From positions 49,186 through 113,185 of the forward strand of contig NZ_SMKA01000004.1 in assembly GCF_004348455.1 (NCBI RefSeq): 64,000 nucleotides of DNA, given 5' to 3'. Position numbers and translations under genes: made by a program. The notes under the pieces were generated by a model that searched no databases, was not told the origin of the DNA, and was given only the letters and a program-made list of their open reading frames with translations. Source of the DNA: Kribbella albertanoniae (GTDB lineage Bacteria; Actinomycetota; Actinomycetes; Propionibacteriales; Kribbellaceae). This document shows, piece after piece, positions 26,058 to 34,208 of the stretch (position 1 is its first letter; every line of letters starts with the position of its first letter).

Positions 26058-27773
26058 ATGACGGTCCAGGGGGAGCGTGTCGAGGTGCCGGTGGAATCGC
26101 CGTTGTTGCGGCGGATCCGTGCTTCGGTGATTGGCGACGACCAGGTGATGCCGGGGCCGTATGGGCCGCGGCGGGTGACTTATGCGGACTACACCGCGTC
26201 GGGGCGGGCGCTGGGGTTCCTGGAGGACTTCATTCGCGAGGAGGTTCTGCCTCGGTATGCGAACACGCACACGGAGTCGAGTGGGACCGGGTTGCAGACG
26301 ACCCGGTTGCGGGAGGATGCGCGGCGGATCATTCACGAGGGTGTGGGTGGGGACGCCGAGACTGCGTTGATCTTCTGTGGGTCGGGTGCGACGGGCGCGA
26401 TCGACAAACTGGTCGGTGTGCTGGGGTTGCGGGTGCCGGCTCAGCTGGATGACGAGCATCATCTGAGCGATCACATTCCGGCTGAGCAGCGGCCGGTGGT
26501 CTTCATCGGGCCGTACGAGCATCACTCGAACGAGCTGCCCTGGCGTGAGTCGATCGCCGATGTGGTGACGATCAGTCAGGACGTCGACGGGCACATCGAT
26601 ATTCCGCAGCTCGAGGCGCGGCTGATCGAGTACGCCGATCGCCCGCTGAAGATCGGGTCGTTCTCAGCCGCGAGCAACGTCACCGGCATCGTCAGCAACA
26701 CGCACCGCGTCTCCGCGCTGCTGCATCGCCACGGGGCCTTGTCGTTCTGGGACTTCGCCGCGGCCGCGCCGTACGTCGAGATCGACATGTACGGCGGCCG
26801 CGACGCCGACCCGTTGTCGTACAAGGATGCGATCTTCCTCAGCCCGCACAAGCTGATCGGCGGACCGGGGACCCCGGGCGTGCTGGTCGCCCGGCGGGAG
26901 CTCCTGCGGAACCGGGTGCCCGACGTGCCGGGTGGTGGCACGGTCGCGTTCGTGAACCCGACCGGGCACCGCTACCTGGACGACCCGGTCCACCGCGAGG
27001 AGGGCGGGACGCCGGACATCATCGGGTCGATCCGGGCCGGGCTCGCGTTCCAGCTCAAGCAGGCGGTCGGGATCGACGTGATCCGCGCGCACGAGGACTC
27101 GTACCTGCGGCGTGCGGTCGAGGCGTGGCGGAGCGAGCCGAACATCGAGATCCTCGGGAACCTGGACGCCGAGCGGCTGTCGATCGTGTCGTTCGTGGTC
27201 AAGGCGCCGTCCGGGCGCTACCTGCACCACAACTACGTGGTCGCGCTGCTGAACGACCTGTTCGGGATCCAGTCCCGCGGCGGCTGTTCCTGCGCGGGAC
27301 CGTACGGGCATTCGCTGCTGGGGATCGACCTGGCGCGGTCGGCCGAGTTCGCCGAGGAGATCCTGCACGGCTGCGAGGGCATCAAGCCCGGCTGGGTGCG
27401 GGTCAACTTCAACTACTTCATCTCCGAGGCGGTCTTCGAGTACGTCGTGGAGGCGGTCAAGCTGGTGGCGGAGGGCGGCGCGCGGTTGCTGGGCGACTAC
27501 CGCTTCGCCCCGGCGACCGGCCTGTGGCGGCACCACCGTGGACCGGTGGAGCCGCCGATGCGCCTGTCCGCGGTCGGGTACGACGCCGACGGCAAGCTCC
27601 GGTACCCGCGACACGACCACACCGCTCCGGAGTCGGCCCTCCAGGACTACCTGGCCGAGGCCCGCGAGCTGCTCTCCACCAGCCAGGACCGCACCGCCGA
27701 CACCGAAGGCACCGTCAACTCAGACTTCGACCACCTACGCTGGTTCGACCTGCCGTCCCGCTGCCTGACCTGA
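26058..27773 (+). CDS. Class V aminotransferase / cysteine desulfurase-like
   Basis: The 571-residue PLP enzyme has the class V signature with the Schiff-base lysine in SPHKLIGGPGTPG near 260, ANTHTESSGTG for substrate and cofactor contact, and GGCSCAGPYGH near 410, where desulfurases carry the reactive cysteine loop. It is longer than usual (about 400) because of a C-terminal extension of about 120 residues with no recognisable motif. ATG at 26058 is taken as start; the longer frame from 25695 would overlap tenA and the repeat. Sulfur transfer or a related C-S/C-N lyase reaction is likely; the partner is unknown. Confidence 0.88.
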   Translation: MTVQGERVEVPVESPLLRRIRASVIGDDQVMPGPYGPRRVTYADYTASGRALGFLEDFIREEVLPRYANTHTESSGTGLQTTRLREDARRIIHEGVGGDAETALIFCGSGATGAIDKLVGVLGLRVPAQLDDEHHLSDHIPAEQRPVVFIGPYEHHSNELPWRESIADVVTISQDVDGHIDIPQLEARLIEYADRPLKIGSFSAASNVTGIVSNTHRVSALLHRHGALSFWDFAAAAPYVEIDMYGGRDADPLSYKDAIFLSPHKLIGGPGTPGVLVARRELLRNRVPDVPGGGTVAFVNPTGHRYLDDPVHREEGGTPDIIGSIRAGLAFQLKQAVGIDVIRAHEDSYLRRAVEAWRSEPNIEILGNLDAERLSIVSFVVKAPSGRYLHHNYVVALLNDLFGIQSRGGCSCAGPYGHSLLGIDLARSAEFAEEILHGCEGIKPGWVRVNFNYFISEAVFEYVVEAVKLVAEGGARLLGDYRFAPATGLWRHHRGPVEPPMRLSAVGYDADGKLRYPRHDHTAPESALQDYLAEARELLSTSQDRTADTEGTVNSDFDHLRWFDLPSRCLT

Positions 27774-27794
27774 GCCGCTACCAAAGCCCCGGAT

Positions 27795-27905
27795 TCAGAA
27801 CACCAGGCTGAGGACCCACGTGGTGAAGGCAATGAGGCCTACGACGAAGGTGACGGCCACGACCACGGCGTAGGCGAACCAGGAGCTTCCATTCACGAGG
27901 CTCAT
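27795..27905 (-). CDS. 36-residue single-helix membrane peptide
   Basis: A short frame with ATG at 27905 encodes one hydrophobic helix (AYAVVVAVTFVVGLIAFT) flanked by a short polar N-terminus, ending VLSLVF. It fills the gap between the convergent aminotransferase and the sigma factor promoter. Small size means coding status rests on composition only; it could instead be an untranslated stretch. Confidence 0.45.
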   Translation of the reverse strand: MSLVNGSSWFAYAVVVAVTFVVGLIAFTTWVLSLVF

Positions 27906-27974
27906 CTTGCCAGGGGTGTGACCTAAATCCGCGATGGGTGCGTCTATGGGGGTAGGCGACCTGCTGGAGGGTGG

Positions 27975-28463
27975 ATGAAGGGGATTGCGGAGTTCGAGGA
28001 GTTTGCTCGGGCTCGAGTGGGGCCTTTGTATCGGACGGCTTGGTTGTTGTGCGGGGATCGGCACCATGCCGAGGATCTGGTGCAGGAGACCTTGGCGAAC
28101 ATGCTGAAGACGTGGGGGCGGATCGATACGCCTGAGGCTTATGCGCGGACTGCGTTGGTGCGGACGTTTGTTTCGCAGCGGCGGCGGAAGAGTTGGTCGG
28201 AGCGGCCTACCTCGGTGCTGCCGGAGACGGCGGGGCCCGGTGTGGATGTCGAGCTGCGGGTGGCCCTGCAGCGGGCGCTGAGTGAGCTGGCAGCCCTGGA
28301 TCGGGCTGTCTTGGTGCTGCGGTACTTCGAAGATCGCAGCGTTGAGCAGGTGGCGCTGGATCTTGGGAAGAAGCCGAGTGCGATCACTACGCGGACGGCG
28401 CGGGCGCTGGAGCGGTTGCGGGCAGTGCTTGGAGACGACGTCGGGCAGTTGATCGCTCAGTGA
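27975..28463 (+). CDS. ECF sigma factor (SigE-family type)
   Basis: The 162-residue protein has region 2 (AWLLCGDRHHAEDLVQETL, about 20-45) and region 4 (LRYFEDRSVEQVALDLGKKPSAITTRTARALERLR, about 112-150 in segments). There is no region 3, so it is an extracytoplasmic-function sigma factor. The ATG lies after a GGAGGGTGG ribosome site. The next gene, 12 bp downstream, encodes a membrane protein placed like an anti-sigma partner. Its regulon is unknown. Confidence 0.93.
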   Translation: MKGIAEFEEFARARVGPLYRTAWLLCGDRHHAEDLVQETLANMLKTWGRIDTPEAYARTALVRTFVSQRRRKSWSERPTSVLPETAGPGVDVELRVALQRALSELAALDRAVLVLRYFEDRSVEQVALDLGKKPSAITTRTARALERLRAVLGDDVGQLIAQ

Positions 28464-28475
28464 AGAGGAGAAGGT

Positions 28476-29297
28476 GTGAACAAGCTTGATGGTCAGCTGC
28501 CCGAGTTGATGGCGCGGGCCACGGACGGGCTGGAGCCGGAGTCGGTCGATCTGGTGGAGCGCAGTCTGGCGCAAGGGGTTCGGTTGCGGCGCCGGCGGAG
28601 TACGGCGGCCGGCGTGGCCGCGGGAGGCGCCGTACTGATGACGATGGGGGTGGTGGTCGCCGGTATCCAGCATTTCGATCAGCGCGGGGACACCGGGCCG
28701 ATGGTGGCCGGTCCGCCGGTGGCGTCCGCCAAGCCGACCAGCACTCCGTCCGGTCTGCCATCGACGGAGACGACGAAGTTCCCGAAGTCGACGACCGCAC
28801 CTGTCACGGGTGATCACCGGCGAGTCCTGCCGGCGCCTTGGTCGGCGGAGGTCTTCACCAAGATGCCGGATGCCAACAGCTACCTGCCCAAGGCGTACTA
28901 CGTCGCCAAGGGAACCATCTCGACCGAGAACTGGGCGGTGCTGGTCTACTCCAAGGAGGGCTGCCTGGTCACCGACGAGGGTCCGGCCAACAGCTTCGGC
29001 CGCCCGCTGAGCTGCTTCGCCTCACCGTCCAACCCCAAGTACCGGGTGGTCCAGGGCTATGCCAAAGAGAAGAACAGCCCCAAGATCGACGCCACCTTGG
29101 TCATGGGTTCGGCCCCGATCGACGCCCGCGCAGTACGGGTAACGGCCGGCGGCAAGACCTACACCGCTCCCGCCGTTGCCACCCCGGCAACCGACACTCT
29201 GCGCTTCTTCGCCCTGGTCATCCCCAAGCGCGACCTCAAGATCACCGCGGTGGACCCACTGACCGCCGCCGGAAAGGTGATCCCGGCCGGCAGCTGA
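28476..29297 (+). CDS. Single-pass membrane protein, putative anti-sigma partner
   Basis: The 273-residue protein has a ~40-residue cytoplasmic N-terminus, one membrane helix (about 44-64), a Pro/Thr/Ser linker, and a ~160-residue outside domain with three cysteines but no motif I recognise. Position directly after the ECF sigma gene, and this topology, fit an anti-sigma factor. The N-terminus has no HxxxCxxC zinc motif, so the class is uncertain. Confidence 0.72.
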   Translation: MNKLDGQLPELMARATDGLEPESVDLVERSLAQGVRLRRRRSTAAGVAAGGAVLMTMGVVVAGIQHFDQRGDTGPMVAGPPVASAKPTSTPSGLPSTETTKFPKSTTAPVTGDHRRVLPAPWSAEVFTKMPDANSYLPKAYYVAKGTISTENWAVLVYSKEGCLVTDEGPANSFGRPLSCFASPSNPKYRVVQGYAKEKNSPKIDATLVMGSAPIDARAVRVTAGGKTYTAPAVATPATDTLRFFALVIPKRDLKITAVDPLTAAGKVIPAGS

Positions 29298-29329
29298 CCA
29301 ATCATCGGATCGTGCGCTAACATCGCCGT

Positions 29330-29710
29330 ATGGCGATGAAAGCAGATTCTGTGGATCCAGACCTGGGGCAGATCGACGAGACGGCGGCGCTGACATCTGC
29401 GGCGTGTCTTTTCCATGGGTTCAGCGACGCCTCCCGGTTGGCGATCGTGCGGCATCTCGCGCTCGGTGAGCACCGCGTCGTGGATCTGACCGAGCATCTT
29501 GCGCTGGCGCAGTCGACGGTCTCCAAACACCTTGCCTGCTTGCGTGACTGCGGCTTGGTCGAGTCGCGGCCGGTCGGCCGGGCGTCGATGTTCAGCCTGA
29601 CCCACCCGGAGGCGACGCTGCGGTTGCTGTCCGCGGCCGAGGAACTGCTCGGACTCACCGGTGACGCCGTCGCGCTGTGCCCCGTCTACGGCACCGAGGC
29701 CACCTCATGA
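29330..29710 (+). CDS. ArsR/SmtB-family metal sensor (CmtR-like)
   Basis: The 126-residue winged-helix repressor has LAQSTVSKHLACLRDCGLV as its recognition helix. Cys70 and Cys74 fall in that helix, spaced as in the Cd/Pb sensor CmtR (HLSCLRGCGLV), and Cys117 in ALCPVYG could be the third ligand from the tail, as CmtR also has. This points to Cd(II)/Pb(II) sensing. It overlaps the CDF transporter gene by 4 bp (ATGA), so it very likely represses its own operon and is released by metal. Confidence 0.92.
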   Translation: MAMKADSVDPDLGQIDETAALTSAACLFHGFSDASRLAIVRHLALGEHRVVDLTEHLALAQSTVSKHLACLRDCGLVESRPVGRASMFSLTHPEATLRLLSAAEELLGLTGDAVALCPVYGTEATS

Positions 29711-30426
29711 GCGACCAGCACCCTCTGCAGATCCAGATCTCCGCCACCCCGCCGAGCACGTGGACGACCGACCCGGAGCAGCGGCGCAAGCTGAGCCGCC
29801 GGGCCCAGTTGCTGGCAGCGACCTCGGTCACCTACAACCTGATCGAGGCGGTCATCGCGATCACCGCCGGCGTGATCGCCGGATCGGTCGCCTTGGTCGG
29901 GTTCGGCCTGGACTCCGTGGTCGAGGTGTCCAGCGGCCTGATCATCTTGTGGCAGTTCCGCCACCGGTTGCCCGAAAGCCGCGAACACCTCGCGCTGCGG
30001 ATGCTCGCGATCTCGTTCTTCGCCCTGGCCGCCTATGTGACGTTCGAGTCGCTGCGCGCCCTGATCGGCGGCGGTAACCCCGATGCCTCTCCGGTCGGCA
30101 TCGGCCTGGCGATCGCGTCGCTGATCGTCATGCCGTTCCTGTCCTGGGCGCAACGCCGTACCGGCAAGGCGCTCGGCTCGAACGCCGTCGTTGCCGATGG
30201 CACCCAGACACTGCTGTGCACCTACCTGTCCGCGGTCCTGCTGGTCGGCCTGGTGCTGAACGCCACCCTCGGCTGGGGCTGGGCCGACCCGATCGCCGGC
30301 CTGATCATCGCCGCTGTCGCAGTCCGTGAAGGCATCGAAGCTTGGAAGGGCGAAGGCTGCTGCGCTCCGATCGCAGGCACCACTGCCGAAGGCGCGGCTT
30401 GCACTGACGGCTGCTGCAAGGACTGA
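29707..30426 (+). CDS. Cation diffusion facilitator metal exporter
   Basis: The 239-residue protein has about five to six membrane segments with CDF-type charged residues in helices 2 and 5 (GFGLDSVVEVSSG and VADGTQTLL). It lacks the long cytoplasmic domain of classic CDFs. Instead the C-terminus is a short cysteine-rich tail (GCCAP...CTDGCC) suited to soft metals such as Cd, Pb or Zn. It is co-transcribed with the CmtR-like sensor, which supports export of the sensed metal. Confidence 0.88.
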   Translation: MSDQHPLQIQISATPPSTWTTDPEQRRKLSRRAQLLAATSVTYNLIEAVIAITAGVIAGSVALVGFGLDSVVEVSSGLIILWQFRHRLPESREHLALRMLAISFFALAAYVTFESLRALIGGGNPDASPVGIGLAIASLIVMPFLSWAQRRTGKALGSNAVVADGTQTLLCTYLSAVLLVGLVLNATLGWGWADPIAGLIIAAVAVREGIEAWKGEGCCAPIAGTTAEGAACTDGCCKD

Positions 30427-30507
30427 CCTGCATCGGTTGTTTGATGTAGATGCAGACACCGCGTAGGGATGACGCGGTGGGCCGGGCTGGTCCGCGATGG
30501 TGTCGGT

Positions 30508-31203
30508 ATGTCTTGGACTCTGGTGGTCTTCCAGGCGCATCCGGACGACGAGATCGTGCTCACGGCGGGAACGATGGCACGCGCCGCGGACCAGGGCCAT
30601 CGAGTCGTCCTGGTTGTGGCGACCGACGGCGGCCTCGGCCGGACCCGGCTCGAGCTTGGCCCGTACGGCGACCTCGGGCGGCTCCGCTGGTCCGAGCTCA
30701 CGAAGAGTGCCGGGCTGCTCGGCGTGCATCGGTTGGTCGGGCTCGGATACGCCGACAGCGGAGCCGGCCCCGTCGTACCGGCTGATCCCGCTGACCGGTG
30801 CCGGTTCGTCCGGGCGCCGTTGGACGAGGCCGCTGGGCGGCTCGCCGAGATCCTGCGGCAGGAGTGCGCGGACGTCTTGATCATCGATGATCCAGGCGGC
30901 GGCTATGGGCATCGTGACCATGTCCGGGCGCACCAGGTCGGTGCCCGGGCGGCAGACCTGGCCGGCACGACTTGCGTGCTCCAGGCAACGATCCCCGTCG
31001 TCTACTCCAGTGCCCGCCTGGTGACTCACCGGATCGACGTACGGCGCTATGTCGCGGTCAAGCGGTCGGCGCTGGCCGCGCATGTCAGTCAGTCTTCACG
31101 CGCAGTGGGCGGCGACCGCATGCTGGTTCGCTGCCTGGCCTTGCCGCCGCTCGTCTTCGGCTGGCTGTTCGGGTCCGAGTGGTTCATCGGCAGGAAGCGA
31201 TGA
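30508..31203 (+). CDS. PIG-L family deacetylase
   Basis: The 231-residue enzyme has the zinc site QAHPDDE (residues 9-15) and the second ligand histidine in GYGHRDH near 134, as in LmbE/PIG-L N-acetylglucosaminyl deacetylases such as MshB. ATG at 30508 is used; the start lacks a strong ribosome site. It overlaps the glycosyltransferase gene by 4 bp. The substrate is probably an N-acetylated sugar conjugate handled by the next two genes. Confidence 0.88.
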   Translation: MSWTLVVFQAHPDDEIVLTAGTMARAADQGHRVVLVVATDGGLGRTRLELGPYGDLGRLRWSELTKSAGLLGVHRLVGLGYADSGAGPVVPADPADRCRFVRAPLDEAAGRLAEILRQECADVLIIDDPGGGYGHRDHVRAHQVGARAADLAGTTCVLQATIPVVYSSARLVTHRIDVRRYVAVKRSALAAHVSQSSRAVGGDRMLVRCLALPPLVFGWLFGSEWFIGRKR

Positions 31204-32348
31204 CCACAACGACGCTCGGCGCCGTCCATCGCGAGCCGCCGGTGACCACGGCCCGGGCCCTGCTGCTGATCGCGGACACGGGAGGCGGCCACCGGGCTTG
31301 TGCCGAGGCGCTCCGCGAAGAACTCGAGTACGGCGACCGAATGACCGGCATCATCGTCGATCCGCTCACCGGGCCTGGCGTTTCGCCACCTGTGCGTTGG
31401 CTGTTCCGGCGGTACGGGCCGCTGGTCCGGGTCGCTCCGGCTTTGTGGGCCTTGCTGTTTCACGCGACCAACCACAGTCTCGTGCGGCCCGTGGTGGAGG
31501 CGCTGATCACCCGTGCGGTACGGCGGCCACTCGCGGACGCGATCGATCGGCACCGGCCCGAGGTGGTCGTGGTGCTCCATCCGCTCCTCGTCGCGCCGGC
31601 CGCCCGGCACCGCCACGGCCGGGTGATCACCGTCATCACCGACATCGGCAATCCGCACCGCACGTGGTGGCACCGGTCGGTGGACGAATACGTGACGCCC
31701 CGGCCCGGGCTTCCCCGCCACCTCATGAACCAGCGCGGAACCCGTGAGCACGTCTTCGGTCTCCCGGTACGACGGCAGTTCGTCGCCTCGTCCGCGGTAC
31801 CCGATCGCTCGCAACTGGGGCTCAGTCCCGAGCGCTTCGTCGTACTGATCAACGGCGGTGGCGAGGGAGTTCGCGGTACCGGCCGCTGGGCTCGTGCACT
31901 CGTTCGAGGAAAGGCCGACGTCGACGTGATCGTGATCTGCGGTCGCAACGAGCGCTTGCGCGGCAGGCTGTCGCGGCTCGAGCCACGCCCCGGGCGTCAG
32001 TTGCTGGTGACTGGGTTCGTGGACGACATCGCCACGTGGATGCGGACGGCCGACGTACTGGTGGCCAAAGCGGGACCCGGAATCATCGCGGAGGCCGCTG
32101 CCCTCGGCCTGCCGCTCCTGCTCGCCGGAAGCCTGCCGGGCCAGGAGGCCGGGAACAGCGAGGCCGTGGTGCGAGGCGGGGCAGGGATCCGGGTCTCGTC
32201 CACGCGCGACCTGCTTGCCCGGGTGACCCAGCTGAGCGCACGACCTGACCTGTTGCTGGCACTTCACCTCGCTGCGCTGCGGTCCGGGCGGCCGACCGCC
32301 GGCGCGCTGACCGCAGACCTGATCACGAACCCGAAGGAGAACCCATGA
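31200..32348 (+). CDS. GT28/MurG-like glycosyltransferase
   Basis: The 382-residue protein has the MGDG-synthase/MurG layout. The N-terminal half has ADTGGGHRACAEALREEL (glycine loop for the acceptor side), and the C-terminal half has VLINGGGEGVRG and the donor-binding segment VAKAGPGIIAEAAALGLPLLL. It would transfer a sugar from a nucleotide donor to a lipid or glycan at the inner membrane. Both ends overlap neighbours (ATGA), so the three genes are coupled. Confidence 0.85.
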   Translation: MTTTTLGAVHREPPVTTARALLLIADTGGGHRACAEALREELEYGDRMTGIIVDPLTGPGVSPPVRWLFRRYGPLVRVAPALWALLFHATNHSLVRPVVEALITRAVRRPLADAIDRHRPEVVVVLHPLLVAPAARHRHGRVITVITDIGNPHRTWWHRSVDEYVTPRPGLPRHLMNQRGTREHVFGLPVRRQFVASSAVPDRSQLGLSPERFVVLINGGGEGVRGTGRWARALVRGKADVDVIVICGRNERLRGRLSRLEPRPGRQLLVTGFVDDIATWMRTADVLVAKAGPGIIAEAAALGLPLLLAGSLPGQEAGNSEAVVRGGAGIRVSSTRDLLARVTQLSARPDLLLALHLAALRSGRPTAGALTADLITNPKENP

Positions 32349-33610
32349 AGAGCAGAGCCTTGCGCCGTGCCGTCGCCGGTGCCGGCGCCGGAATCGGCCT
32401 GGTCCTCGTGACCGAGTTGCGGCTGGGACCCGCCGGCAGACCACTGACGGAGCGTTGGCGGAGCCAGCGCGTCGAGCCCAGCAAAGGAACTCAGCTGGGT
32501 CTGAGCTTCCGCCCCCGGCAGTGTGAGGACCTGTCCCTCGATCCCCAGGAAACCCTCCGGGCCCTGCTGCCGTACCCGTTCGACATCCTCCGCCTCGCCG
32601 CGTACTGGGACCGGATCACCCCCACCCCTGGCGTGCTCGACCACAGCGAACTGGATTGGCAGCTCGACGAGGCGGAGCGAGCCGGTAAGAAGGTCATCGT
32701 CAACCTCGGTGCGGTGAAGTCGTTCGGCTATCCGGAGTACTTCGTTCCCGCGCACGTCCTGACCCGGCCGCTGCCGGAGGGCACGCTGATCACCCCGGCC
32801 ACGCACCCGCACCTGCTCAAGGCCGCCTGTCAACACCTCACCGAGCTGGTACGCCGGTATCGCGGCCACCGGTCGATCATCGCCTGGCAGGTGGAGCACG
32901 ACGCGGTCGATCCGTTGGGGATGGAGCATTCCTGGCGGTTGTCCCGCAGCTTCGTCCGCGACGAGATCCGGGCTGTCCGTGCTGCCGACCCGGACCGCCC
33001 GATCCTGCTCAACGGCTTCCTGCCCATGTCCACCGCCGTCACCGCGCACCAGTGGTGGCGAACGCTCGACCAGGGCGACTCGGTGGACATTGCCCTCGAG
33101 TACGGCGACATCGTCGGCATCGACTCGTATCCGCGGCATGCGATCGCCGCGCTCGGGTCGCGCGCCCTGTATCTCGACGGCGCGGCGGGCTGGCTACCGA
33201 GATTGCGCCGCGGCCGTGTTCTGCGCCGGGTCGCCGACAGCGGGCGCCAGGTCATGGTCACCGAAGGGCAGGCGGAACCATGGGAGGCCGTCACCGTGCC
33301 ACCGGATCCGCGTGAGCAGGCGGCTGCGAGCTGTCCACCCGAGCGAGTCATCGAGAACTACTCCCGCTGGCAGCGCTGGGCCGCCCAGAGCGGGACGGCT
33401 CTGGACGCGTACCTGTTCTGGGGCGCGGAGTACTGGGTTCTGAGGAGCCGCGGCGGCGACGACAGTTACCTCGCGGCGTTCGCCCGGGCGCTCACCGTGT
33501 CCGGTCACGCAGACCGCGGTACCGGCGATCGAGGCCCAGTCGCCGGACAAGCCGGAGTACAGGCGACAGGAACGCCCGTACCAGGCTGGCCGGGACGTAT
33601 GGCGCCCTGA
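32345..33610 (+). CDS. TIM-barrel glycoside hydrolase (clan GH-A type)
   Basis: The 421-residue protein has an N-terminal hydrophobic segment (about 8-28) that may anchor or export it. A barrel follows with probable acid/base Glu in IAWQVEHDAV near 184 and nucleophile Glu in VMVTEGQAEPW near 304. The pattern fits clan GH-A (GH5/GH42-like), without an exact family. It is the last gene of the deacetylase/glycosyltransferase operon. Its 3' end overlaps the convergent cupin gene by 119 bp, which is unusual. Confidence 0.78.
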   Translation: MKSRALRRAVAGAGAGIGLVLVTELRLGPAGRPLTERWRSQRVEPSKGTQLGLSFRPRQCEDLSLDPQETLRALLPYPFDILRLAAYWDRITPTPGVLDHSELDWQLDEAERAGKKVIVNLGAVKSFGYPEYFVPAHVLTRPLPEGTLITPATHPHLLKAACQHLTELVRRYRGHRSIIAWQVEHDAVDPLGMEHSWRLSRSFVRDEIRAVRAADPDRPILLNGFLPMSTAVTAHQWWRTLDQGDSVDIALEYGDIVGIDSYPRHAIAALGSRALYLDGAAGWLPRLRRGRVLRRVADSGRQVMVTEGQAEPWEAVTVPPDPREQAAASCPPERVIENYSRWQRWAAQSGTALDAYLFWGAEYWVLRSRGGDDSYLAAFARALTVSGHADRGTGDRGPVAGQAGVQATGTPVPGWPGRMAP

Positions 33611-34040
33611 CCTCGGCCCAGAACTCGTCCATGAACAACAGCAGGTTCACCGGACGAGGAAGGGGCCTCGCGTCCGCCATGGTGGACGCAGTCCGCAGCA
33701 GCGCCTCCATCTCGAGCGCCGGACTGGTCTCGATGACCGCGTAGACCTCGGTATCGCCGACGTTCGCGAAGTGGTGCGGGCGACCGGCCGGAACGCTGAT
33801 GGATTCGCCCGGACCCACCAGGACCCGGCCGAACACGCCCAGCCGGAACCGGAGGGTGCCGCGCTGGACGTGGAAAGTCTCGGTCTGACCGGGATGCACG
33901 TGTCCGCTGGGCACTCGTCCGCCCGGCGCGAGCCAGAGGTCCCAGACGAGGATGTCCCGGTCCTCGCCGGCGTCCTTCGGCCGGATCCGGATCCGTTCGC
34001 CACTGGCAGCGTTCACGATCAATCCGTCTGCTCCACTCAT
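33492..34040 (-). CDS. Cupin-domain protein
   Basis: The 182-residue protein has cupin motif 1 as GHVHPGQTETFHVQRG (about 45-60) and motif 2 as PAGRPHHFANVG (about 86-97), with His/Glu metal ligands. The C-terminal ~60 residues are helical and basic. I prefer the ATG at 34040 because the domain begins soon after; a start at 34112 is possible. It probably binds or transforms a small metabolite; no substrate is indicated. It runs convergent into the glycoside hydrolase gene. Confidence 0.72.
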   Translation of the reverse strand: MSGADGLIVNAASGERIRIRPKDAGEDRDILVWDLWLAPGGRVPSGHVHPGQTETFHVQRGTLRFRLGVFGRVLVGPGESISVPAGRPHHFANVGDTEVYAVIETSPALEMEALLRTASTMADARPLPRPVNLLLFMDEFWAEVRAPYVPASLVRAFLSPVLRLVRRLGLDRRYRGLRDRTR

Positions 34041-34208
34041 GTCACCAGCCTGGAATCCCAGGCCCGGCTGCACATCGGACGCCGAGACGAATGCGGTGAG
34101 CGCGGAACTCATCGCCAGGGCGTAGTCGCGAGTACTCCCGCCGGCCGACGCGCATCCCCGAGATCGGCGACAGGATGGCCATCACCCCTCAGTCAGGAGA
34201 TCAGCCAC

